Shown piece by piece: positions 1 through 5,381 of a stretch of DNA of 7,353 bases. The notes below the pieces were generated by a model. The model ran no database searches. It was not told where the DNA came from and saw nothing but the letters and a program-made list of their open reading frames with translations. The DNA is from an uncultured Gemmatimonadota bacterium (lineage in GTDB: Bacteria; Gemmatimonadota; Gemmatimonadetes; Gemmatimonadales; Gemmatimonadaceae): NCBI GenBank assembly GCA_903894655.1, contig CAITQY010000459.1:1-7353 (forward strand), written 5' to 3'. The position numbers were made by a program, and so were the translations under genes. The stretch's first letter is position 1; every line of letters starts with the position of its first letter.

Positions 1-900
1 CATCTCCATGTGCACCGGAACCATCAGCCGGATATCGAGCGGGTGGCCCGCACGATCACCGGACGCGCCGTCGGCGTCGCCTTGGGCGGCGGCGGGGCGC
101 GCGGATTTGCGCATCTTGGCGTGGTCAAGGCGTTGCGCGAGCTGGGCATTCCCATCGACGTGCTGGGGGGCACCAGCATCGGCGCCATCATGTCCGCCCA
201 GCTGGCCACCGGGCGCACTCTCGAACAGCTCTACGCGCTCAACCGCCGGATCATCGCGCTGAAGCCGTTTCAGGAATACACGGTGCCCGTGATTGCCATG
301 CTCAAATCAAAGCGGATCACCGAGAGTGCGCGGATGTCGTTCGGCGACACGCGGATTGAAGATCTGTGGCTGCCCTATTTCGCCGTCTCGAGCAATCTGA
401 CGACGGCCGAAATGGTGGTGCACGACACCGGGCCGCTGTGGGAGGCGACGCGCGCCAGTGGCTCGTTGCCCGGCATGTCGGTGCCGGTGGTGTCGGGCTC
501 GCACCTGCTGGTCGACGGCGGCATCGTGAATAACCTGCCGGGCGACGTGATGCGCCACAAATGCGGTGGCGGACCGGTGATTGCCGTCGATGTCGGTGTC
601 GAGGAAGACGTCGGGATCGGCGCCGGCGGATTCCCGAGCCCATGGACAATCTTCTGGAGCCGCGTGCTGCCGTTCCGCACGAAGATCGCGGTGCCCGGGA
701 TGCTGGATATTCTGATGCGAACGACCGAACTCTCCAGTGCCAACCGGACCGCCGAAGTCAAACGCACTGTGGACCTCTACCTGCGTCCGCCCATCGACGG
801 TGTCGGTATGCTGGACTTTGAAAAGATGGAGGAGATCGTGGACGTGGGGTACCGCTATACGCTCACGGCGGCGGCGAGCTGGACGCCGCCGAACCCCTGA
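1..900 (+). CDS. Patatin-like / NTE-family phospholipase, 5' partial
   Basis: This is a serine hydrolase of the patatin/NTE (RssA-like) type, predicted to hydrolyse acyl ester bonds of membrane phospholipids. The frame is open from base 1, so the 299 visible residues are the C-terminal part and the true start lies upstream. The GTG at 10 is an internal codon, because the upstream codons continue the family pattern. Visible motifs are the glycine-rich oxyanion hole GGGGARGFAHLG (residues 29-40 of the visible part), the nucleophile elbow GTSIG (57-61, Ser59 at bases 175-177) and the DGG motif with the catalytic Asp172 (bases 514-516). The Ser-Asp dyad is therefore intact and the enzyme should be active. 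No signal peptide can be judged. In related bacterial NTE proteins the sequence just before the patatin domain follows one or two cyclic-nucleotide-binding domains, so a regulatory domain may lie outside the window. That is inference. The stop is TGA at 898-900. Confidence 0.93.
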   Translation, partial: HLHVHRNHQPDIERVARTITGRAVGVALGGGGARGFAHLGVVKALRELGIPIDVLGGTSIGAIMSAQLATGRTLEQLYALNRRIIALKPFQEYTVPVIAMLKSKRITESARMSFGDTRIEDLWLPYFAVSSNLTTAEMVVHDTGPLWEATRASGSLPGMSVPVVSGSHLLVDGGIVNNLPGDVMRHKCGGGPVIAVDVGVEEDVGIGAGGFPSPWTIFWSRVLPFRTKIAVPGMLDILMRTTELSSANRTAEVKRTVDLYLRPPIDGVGMLDFEKMEEIVDVGYRYTLTAAASWTPPNP

Positions 901-1102
901 GGGCCACCGGCAACCGCTCACGAGCAGCCCCCGTCTTCGCCTCGGGTGGAATGCGCGTGGCGAGCGCCTCCGGCAGGGGGGCATCGCCCGGCTGGTCACC
1001 GTGGGGGCCTTCTGCGCCCTGGCTGAGCTGGAGGGATGGGAATCGTTGAGTGGCGATGGGAAACAGGAAGGACGACCGCGGGGACTGGCAATGCACGTCT
1101 AA

Positions 1103-1179
1103 ACATGTTGCGCATGTGCAACACCTGTGCAACATGATGTATCTTACATGTGTATCATGATGTGCCGTACATGTTGCGC
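1103..1179. promoter_or_regulatory. Cluster of operator-like palindromes and repeats
   Basis: The element TGTTGCGCATGTGCAACA (1106-1123) is an 18-bp palindrome with a single mismatched pair. TGTGCAACA is repeated at 1115-1123 and 1126-1134, an 11-bp step close to one helical turn. CATGTTGC (1104-1111) and GCAACATG (1129-1136) form a larger inverted repeat. ATGTA/TACAT (1137-1141, 1145-1149) and the perfect 8-bp palindrome ATCATGAT (1154-1161) follow. The 11-mer ACATGTTGCGC occurs at 1103-1113 and again at 1169-1179, 66 bp apart. The hexamer ACATGT occurs three times (1103, 1146, 1169). This looks like a multi-site binding region for a dimeric regulator. I cannot name the regulator or say which gene is controlled. 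The nearest downstream start is about 240 bases away. Confidence 0.5.
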
Positions 1180-1239
1180 GGGTATCTGGTCCCCGCCACC
1201 CCGACACCGATCCATTCGCCGGAATTGAGTCGGGGGCTT

Positions 1240-1253
1240 TGCAAGTGCTTGCA
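1240..1253. repeat. Hyphenated palindrome TGCAAG-N2-CTTGCA
   Basis: Perfect 6-bp arms, TGCAAG (1240-1245) and CTTGCA (1248-1253), flank a 2-base centre. This is a typical size and symmetry for a dimeric regulator site. It shares a TGCAA core with the repeats at 1106-1134, so the same or a related protein might bind both. Function is inferred from symmetry alone. Confidence 0.35.
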
Positions 1254-1346
1254 GCACATGCACTTACGCGAACGTGCGCAATCGAGGGTGGCCCCGGCGG
1301 GCCGACCGGCACAGTTCCTGCCACGGTCGAGTCTGGTGATGAGGGA

Positions 1347-1374
1347 CGGCGACTCGACGACGCGTGAGTCGCTG
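1347..1374 (+). repeat. Hairpin in the likely leader of the PEP-CTERM gene
   Basis: CGGCGACTC (1347-1355) can pair with GAGTCGCTG (1366-1374) around a 10-base loop, giving nine pairs of which one is G-U. It lies about 45 bases before the GTG start at 1419. No T-run follows, so it is not an intrinsic terminator. It could fold in the leader transcript, but GC-rich DNA yields such hairpins often by chance. Confidence 0.25.
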
Positions 1375-1418
1375 CGTGCCCTCGCGGACACGCCGGTGAC
1401 ATCAACGACGAGCATCCT

Positions 1419-2243
1419 GTGAAAAACCTGATTGACGCCCTTGTTGTGCGTTGCGCTGCGATCACGAACGGCCCGACGCGAACGGTTGCCCTACTCGGAC
1501 TGGCCGTGTCCTTGACGGCGGCACCCATGCCGGTGCGTGCACAGCTCACGTCGACCACGACCAATTGGACGCCTTCCGGGCAGAACTTCACGTACAACGG
1601 CATCACGTACGCGCTCGGGACCTACACGTTCACGCTGGACTGGACCAGCGCACGCCCGGAATCCTCGTGGTTTTTACTCCTGAAATCGCAGCCATGGTTT
1701 GGGAGTGACTCGTTGGCGGCCTCCGCGGCCTCGGACTGGGCCAGCCAAACGATCGCGCGAAACCAGTCGCTTCCCTCGTTTGTCGGGACCAACGAAGAGG
1801 GGTTGGACGTCCGGTCCCAAGTGGGGCTCGGTGGCACGATCGGCCACGGGTTCGTCGGGCTCTTCGACTATGCAGTCATGTCTGGAGCGTTCTGCGATGA
1901 GAATGAGGCGAACTGTGTGCCGTATTCCGCTGAGACATTGGACGTGGACTCCTGGATTCCAAAGACCTGCGAGGAAGAACCCGGCCCATCCGTGACACTG
2001 CTCGCGTCAGCGTAGGTGGACGAGACGTGCAGTCGCTACGCGGGTGCGTGGGATCTGTGGGACGACGGTTACTATGTCTCCGCGCTCACGCCGTTCGATT
2101 TCACCTTTGTGGGCGTGCAGGAAATCCCCGTCGTACCGCCCACCGATCCCGACGCACCGACGACGGTTCCCGAACCAGCGACGTTCGTCCTGTTAGGGAC
2201 AGGGCTCGTCGGCCTGGCGGTGGTCCGTCGGCGCAAGGCGTAA
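1419..2243 (+). pseudogene. PEP-CTERM exported protein, split by in-frame TAG
   Basis: Two open segments in one reading frame, 1419-2012 (198 residues) and 2016-2243 (75 residues), are separated only by a TAG at 2013-2015. The first begins at GTG 1419 and has a signal peptide: basic start, hydrophobic stretch near residues 26-38, and likely cleavage after PVRA before QLTS. The second ends with a PEP-CTERM sorting signal: VPEPA, then a hydrophobic segment (FVLLGTGLVGLAVV), then RRRKA. In that system the tail is recognised by an exosortase, cut and often linked to surface polysaccharide. The middle is acidic, rich in Trp, Tyr and Ser, and belongs to no family I recognise. Because frame and composition continue across the stop, a point mutation (for example CAG to TAG) in a formerly 274-residue protein is the simplest reading. 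A sequencing error is possible. Without readthrough the product is secreted but lacks its anchor. GTG 2016 could restart translation, but that product has no signal peptide. Confidence 0.75.
2013..2015 (+). other. In-frame amber codon interrupting the PEP-CTERM gene
   Basis: TAG follows the codons for LLASA and is followed immediately by codons for VDETCSRYAG in the same frame. No frame change is needed to join signal peptide and sorting tail. I saw no obvious stem-loop or recoding signal after it, so programmed readthrough is not supported. Confidence 0.8.
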
Positions 2244-2347
2244 TGGGGCGCGGGTCGCGACGCTCGGCCTGAAAAAGTCCGCGTGCTGCTGAGTCCCTTC
2301 GGATACACGACGTACCGGGGACGCTGACCACGAGCGGTGATGAGCCC

Positions 2348-2637
2348 GTGGAGCGGCACGTCGACGGGGCCTAGCGGCGCCGGCACCCTGCGTGGATGTA
2401 TCTTGGAGAGGCGGTCGACTGCTGGCGGGTGGAACTGGTCGAGCGTCCGCGCCTGTTGACGTAGCGGCGCTCGTCACGCCGCGTGGTCTTTTCGGGCTTC
2501 TTTACAGGTACGCGATGTATCCGGCACCCCTATTCATCTTTGGCGACATGGCGAAGGCGGTCGCGCCGCTCGTGCGCACCGAGCCTAGCGTGTCGCAATC
2601 GATGCGCGCGCGCGTGTTGCACGAGCCCTCGATATGA
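2348..2637 (+). pseudogene. Decayed remnant of a DUF2867-type protein gene
   Basis: Two blocks in different frames recall, from memory, the C-terminal DUF2867 region of SDR/NAD(P)-binding proteins. Block one (frame of 2348, up to the stop at 2462-2464) reads VERHVDGA, a TAG at 2372-2374, then RRRHPAWMYLGEAVDCWRVE and LVERPRLLT. It resembles the family pattern GLRRGRRHP...VGDALDFWRVEAVEPGRLL. Block two is in another frame from about 2470 and reads LVTPRGLFGLLYRYAMYPA, then PLFIFGDMAKAVA. It resembles the terminal PRGLLGLLYWYALYP..LIFRGMLRAIA pattern. The roughly 40 residues that normally join the two blocks are missing. With a stop, a frame change and an internal deletion, the gene should be dead. 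An open frame 2392-2637 covers block two and its TGA overlaps the next ATG (2634), so a short protein could be made and coupled to the glycosyltransferase. I think that is residual. Family assignment is tentative. Confidence 0.55.
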
Positions 2638-3854
2638 ACGCCGCGGCCCTGTTGACAGACGTCGCGCGAGGCCTCGGCCTCACGCTGCTGGCGGTGCAGT
2701 TGCCGCTGCTGCTGTTGCTGCTCGTGCGCCTGATGCCCGGGCGCACGCGACGGCCGCCGATCGCGCCGCGCCTGACGCCGCGCACCGATACCACGGTCAC
2801 GGTGGTCGTGGCCACGCTCAACGAAGCCAAGCGCATCGGTCCCTGCCTGGCGGGACTGATGGCACAGACCGAACCGATGCTGGAAGTGCTCATCGTGGAC
2901 AGTCGGTCCACCGACGGCACGCGGGAGTTGGTCGAGGCGGCATCGGCCCGTGATCCGCGCATTCGCCTGGTCACCGACGAGCCGCTGCCGGCCGGATGGG
3001 TGGGCAAGGTGTGGGCACTCGAGACGGGGCTCCGGCAGGCCAAGGGCGCCTGGGTACTCGGCATCGACGCCGACACCGTGCCCGCGCCTGGACTGGTTGG
3101 TGCGGTGGTCGACGCGGTCGAGCAGGACGGCTACGACGTGGCGTCGTTCTCGCCGCAGTTCCGCGACCAGACGTCGGCCGAACGGTTCGTGCAGCCCGCC
3201 ATGCTGGTCACCCTCGTGTATCGCTGCGGCGCCGCCGGGGCCACCCAGCCGCCCCCCGACCGCGTGCTCGCCAACGGGCAGTGCTTCGTGGCGCGGCGCG
3301 CGCTGCTCGAGCAACACGGCGGCTACGCACCGGCGCGGGCCTCGTTCTGCGACGATGTCACGTTGGCGCGCCATCTCGCGTCACACGGCGCGCGTGTGGG
3401 TTTCCTTGATGGCTCCAAGATCATTCAGGTGAGCGCGTATGTGTCGCTGGCCGAGATGTGGCGCGAATGGGGTCGCAGCTTCGATTTGAAAGACGCCACC
3501 CCCACCTGGCGCCGCTGGGTCGACGTGGCCTTGGTGTGGAGCGCGCAGGCGCTGCCGCTGCCCATGCTGATCGCGCTCGCCACGATGCTCGCGTCGATGG
3601 GGTGGCCGGCCGCCGACAATCCGCACACCATGCTGCTGGAAGCGCTGGTGTTGGTGAACGCGTCCGCGCTGATGGTGCGGCTCATGATGCTCGTCGCGCT
3701 GCGCCAGAGCTACGCCGAGCGTGGCTGGCCGTTCTGGTTGTCGTGGCTGTCGGACATCGCCGCCGCCTGGCGCCTCACGCTGAGTACCGCGCGCACGCCG
3801 ACGCGCTGGCGCGGCCGTCAGTACGACACGCTCGTGACCGACGGCGCGAACTAG
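2634..3854 (+). CDS. cruG: GT2 glycosyltransferase, CruG-like (carotenoid)
   Basis: This 406-residue membrane-linked family 2 glycosyltransferase is predicted to move a sugar from a nucleotide donor to a lipid-like acceptor on the cytoplasmic face. An N-terminal hydrophobic helix (about 12-32) precedes the GT-A domain. That domain shows VVVATLNEA (57-65), DSRSTDGT (89-96), GWVGKVWAL (121-129), the metal-binding DADT (145-148), LANGQCFVARR (212-222), the catalytic-region FCDD (238-241) and REWGRSFDLKDAT (277-289). Hydrophobic segments follow near 296-323 and 334-355, with a weaker one about 365-380. The GWxGKxWAL and FCDDVTLARHL...EWGRS..LKDA patterns are what I associate with CruG, the 2'-O-glycosyltransferase of carotenoids such as myxoxanthophyll. 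Gemmatimonas is known for rhamnosylated oscillol-type carotenoids, which fits. No other carotenoid gene is in the window. HpnB- or CruC-like GT2 enzymes share several motifs and are the alternatives. ATG 2634 is the chosen start. No strong Shine-Dalgarno sequence precedes it. Confidence 0.82.
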   Translation: MNAAALLTDVARGLGLTLLAVQLPLLLLLLVRLMPGRTRRPPIAPRLTPRTDTTVTVVVATLNEAKRIGPCLAGLMAQTEPMLEVLIVDSRSTDGTRELVEAASARDPRIRLVTDEPLPAGWVGKVWALETGLRQAKGAWVLGIDADTVPAPGLVGAVVDAVEQDGYDVASFSPQFRDQTSAERFVQPAMLVTLVYRCGAAGATQPPPDRVLANGQCFVARRALLEQHGGYAPARASFCDDVTLARHLASHGARVGFLDGSKIIQVSAYVSLAEMWREWGRSFDLKDATPTWRRWVDVALVWSAQALPLPMLIALATMLASMGWPAADNPHTMLLEALVLVNASALMVRLMMLVALRQSYAERGWPFWLSWLSDIAAAWRLTLSTARTPTRWRGRQYDTLVTDGAN

Positions 3855-3868
3855 GCGCGCGGCGGTAG

Positions 3869-3910
3869 AAAAGCAAAAGCAAAAGCAAAAGCAAAAGCAA
3901 AAGCAAAAGC
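3869..3910 (+). repeat. Hexanucleotide tandem repeat (AAAAGC)x7
   Basis: Seven perfect copies of AAAAGC start 14 bases after the stop of the glycosyltransferase gene. Slippage could change the copy number. On the - strand the tract is (GCTTTT)7, so RNA from the convergent nos operon would meet a U-rich run just after the adjacent hairpin. Confidence 0.95.
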
Positions 3911-3912
3911 CT

Positions 3913-4013
3913 GAACACGGATCGTACAGATCGACGGAACCAACACGGATAAGCAAACAGCGCTTTTTTTGCTTATCCGTGTTGGTTCCGTGAGATCCGC
4001 GGCTTCCCTGTTC
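3913..4013. repeat. Long inverted repeat with a perfect 24-bp core
   Basis: The arms at 3934-3957 and 3968-3991 are perfectly complementary over 24 bp around a 10-base loop that is partly T-rich. The pairing continues imperfectly outward: GATC at 3929-3932 against 3994-3997, and GAACACGGA (3913-3921) against TCCCTGTTC (4005-4013). AACACGGAT also occurs as a direct repeat at 3914-3922 and 3942-3950, 28 bp apart. The element lies between convergent genes. It could be a bidirectional terminator, an RNA-stabilising hairpin or a copy of a dispersed REP/MITE-like repeat. It encodes no transposase. Confidence 0.9.
3934..3991. terminator. Possible shared terminator for convergent transcripts
   Basis: A strong hairpin (24-bp stem, 10-base loop) sits 79 bases after the + strand stop at 3854 and 68 bases after the - strand stop at 4060. 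On the - strand the T-rich (GCTTTT)7 tract follows, but only about 23 bases past the stem base. On the + strand no T-run follows; seven T residues (3964-3970) lie partly in the loop and partly in the right arm. It is therefore not a textbook intrinsic terminator, though position and stability favour a transcript-end role. Confidence 0.45.
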
Positions 4014-4015
4014 TG

Positions 4016-4039
4016 GCCGTTGCCGTTGCCGTTGCCGTT
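4016..4039 (+). repeat. Hexanucleotide tandem repeat (GCCGTT)x4
   Basis: Four perfect copies of GCCGTT directly follow the outer edge of the inverted repeat. Read on the - strand the unit is AACGGC, which has the same AA..GC ends as the AAAAGC unit on the other side. The two arrays thus flank the hairpin in mirrored orientation. The tract lies 20 bases from the stop of the cupredoxin gene. Confidence 0.93.
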
Positions 4040-4059
4040 CGCTGACGCCTGACCCCTGG

Positions 4060-4518
4060 CTACTCGTCTTCGACCTTCAGTGTGCAGACCATGCCGAGCA
4101 GCGCGTGGGGGTCGCACTGGAAGTAGTAGCTCTTGCCTGCCGCGAAGTTCACCGGCACGAGAATCTCCTGACCTGGCAACTGCGCGAACATGGACACGGC
4201 TGGCAGGTCCGGAACACCGAGGTTCGAGTCGGCCAGAAAGTGCACGTTATGCACACCCGCGACCAGCACGAACTTGAGTACGTCACCCGGCTTCGCTTCG
4301 ATTTCCTTCGGCTTGAAGTAGTTGCCCGTTTCGTCGGTGGTCATTTCAATCGTGATCACCGTGCCCGTTGGCTTCGGCACGTACGACGGCGCAGCGGCCG
4401 GGCCTGATGCACCACCCGCCGCGATGTCGCTGGCGGGGGCCTTATCGCCGCCGCAGGCAACGAGGAGCAGCGCAGCGGTCGCGAAGGCGAGACGGGTCAG
4501 AGTCAAACGAGTAGGCAT
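4060..4518 (-). CDS. Lipoprotein cupredoxin (plastocyanin/azurin-like)
   Basis: This small blue-copper protein is predicted to be lipid-anchored on the periplasmic side. From ATG 4518 it has 152 residues: a basic start, a hydrophobic stretch and the lipobox LVAC with Cys22. A Gly/Ala/Pro-rich linker (about 23-50) leads to one cupredoxin domain (about 53-150). The type 1 copper ligands are visible: His90 in GVHNVHF, then Cys135, His138 and Met143 in FQCDPHALLGM. The C-x2-H-x4-M spacing is that of plastocyanin and differs from azurin. It follows nosY by 56 bases on the same strand, so it is probably the last gene of the nos operon. An electron-donor or copper-supply role for NosZ is inference from context. 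The frame stays open upstream to a GTG at 4557, which would add 13 residues before the signal. ATG 4518 gives a better lipoprotein signal, but neither start has a clear Shine-Dalgarno sequence. Confidence 0.88.
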   Translation of the reverse strand: MPTRLTLTRLAFATAALLLVACGGDKAPASDIAAGGASGPAAAPSYVPKPTGTVITIEMTTDETGNYFKPKEIEAKPGDVLKFVLVAGVHNVHFLADSNLGVPDLPAVSMFAQLPGQEILVPVNFAAGKSYYFQCDPHALLGMVCTLKVEDE

Positions 4519-4574
4519 CTGGAAGGGTCGGAGGAGAATGTGATGTGAAACGCGCACCGTGTGTCGTCGATCGA

Positions 4575-5381
4575 TCAGAAATCACGGCGTTCGAAAGCCC
4601 GTCGCCCCGCCCAGGCGGGGACGAGTATCCAGAGCAGCAGTCCGGCGCTCGCGGCCAGCGATCCGAGCAGGCTGCCGAGAAAGCGATGCATCAGCGCGCC
4701 CGTGTAGCCCATGAGCGCGGCGGCGTCGCTTTGCAGCACGATCATCGTGCGGGCCAGATCCACCGGATTGGCCAGCGTGAGGGCCAGCATCGGCTTCTCC
4801 AGTGGGTAGTCGGCGAACGTCGTGGCGACCGTCAGCATCAGCCCGTCGTAGCCGATCGTGAGCAGCATCCACACGGCGATCGCGGCGCCCATGCTGCGCA
4901 GTCGGTCTTCGATCGCCACGCCGATCAACAGCGCAAGACCGCCGAAGACAAAGGTGAGCGTCACGCCACCAGCCAGCGTGGCGACGAGTAACGGCAGCGT
5001 CTCAGGGCCGAGGGCGCGGTGCAGGGCGAAGGGCAGTAGCAGGCCCAGCGCGAACGCGATGGCCAGCGGGAGCACCAACCCCAGATAGAGCCCGCTGAAA
5101 AGCGCCGTGCGACGCACCGGCTGGGCGAGCAGCAGCTCGTTGAATTCGCGGGACGTGTGCCACGTGATCACGCCGAACAGCATCGTGACCAGCGGCACCA
5201 CCAGCAGTACCAAGCCTAGCAACGAGGACAGCGCGCGCGGGCCACTGCCGGTCAGCCGGAGCAGGCACTCCGTGAGCAGCAGGATGCCGCCGCCGAACGC
5301 GAGCACGCCGCGGTTCTTGAGCACCGCGCGCGCCTCGTGGCGCAGGACGGTGCCCATCGTGGAGCGCGGCGCGGCGTTCAC
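4575..5381 (-). CDS. nosY: NosY, ABC permease for nitrous oxide reductase maturation
   Basis: This 268-residue inner-membrane protein forms the permease part of the NosFY transporter, which works with periplasmic NosD in maturing the copper-sulfur centre of NosZ. About six membrane segments can be seen (roughly residues 25-43, 51-73, 94-121, 130-156, 164-188 and 237-258). Family features include the SREFNELLLAQPVRR stretch (77-91) in the first cytoplasmic loop and NPVDLARTMIVL (205-216) before the last helix. I chose GTG 5381 because it overlaps the nosF stop (GTGA) and has GGAG seven bases before it. The frame is open much further upstream, but that part only shadows nosF in another frame. 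ATG at residue 9 is an alternative. The length is normal for NosY. Confidence 0.92.
   Translation of the reverse strand: MNAAPRSTMGTVLRHEARAVLKNRGVLAFGGGILLLTECLLRLTGSGPRALSSLLGLVLLVVPLVTMLFGVITWHTSREFNELLLAQPVRRTALFSGLYLGLVLPLAIAFALGLLLPFALHRALGPETLPLLVATLAGGVTLTFVFGGLALLIGVAIEDRLRSMGAAIAVWMLLTIGYDGLMLTVATTFADYPLEKPMLALTLANPVDLARTMIVLQSDAAALMGYTGALMHRFLGSLLGSLAASAGLLLWILVPAWAGRRAFERRDF

Larger units (their letters stand above)
901..1418. other. Long intergenic region, no convincing gene
   Basis: This 518-base stretch lies between the phospholipase stop and the PEP-CTERM start. Open frames exist on both strands, but their translations are arginine- and proline-rich, carry no recognisable domain and look like high-GC shadow frames. 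The first 180 bases hold nothing I recognise. An AT-richer island around 1100-1180 is full of palindromes and direct repeats. Further structure lies at 1240-1253 and 1347-1374. I looked for a sigma-54 promoter (GG-N10-GC type), as described for some PEP-CTERM genes, and did not find one with correct spacing at the two TTGC motifs (1239-1242 and 1249-1252). Confidence 0.6.

Noticed and set aside
1229..1253. Sigma-54-like promoter at the TTGC motifs upstream of the PEP-CTERM gene
   Set aside because: Neither TTGC has GG at the required upstream distance.
1150..1422. + strand open frame of 90 codons just before the PEP-CTERM gene
   Set aside because: No recognisable motif, no ribosome binding site, and its start lies inside the palindrome cluster.
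863..1606. Long - strand open frame of 247 codons across the intergenic region and the PEP-CTERM start
   Set aside because: Its translation is low-complexity, rich in Arg, Pro and Ser, and shows no domain. It overlaps a clear + strand signal peptide region and is a typical high-GC shadow frame.
2013..2015. Programmed stop-codon readthrough or recoding
   Set aside because: No obvious downstream structure or other recoding sign was seen. A nonsense mutation or sequencing error is simpler.
2502..3374. - strand open frame of 290 codons opposite the glycosyltransferase gene
   Set aside because: It is the antisense shadow of a well-supported GT2 gene, and its His/Arg/Gln-rich translation lacks any domain.
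3869..4039. CRISPR array or coding repeat protein in the repeat region
   Set aside because: The repeats are hexamers without unique spacers. The frames through them give only short FAFA or GNGN runs with no independent support.
4539..4560. Shine-Dalgarno-like GAGGAG followed by ATG on the + strand
   Set aside because: The ATG (4542-4544) is followed at once by a TGA in frame, and the following + strand frame is a shadow of nosY. It is probably coincidence in the leader of the cupredoxin gene.
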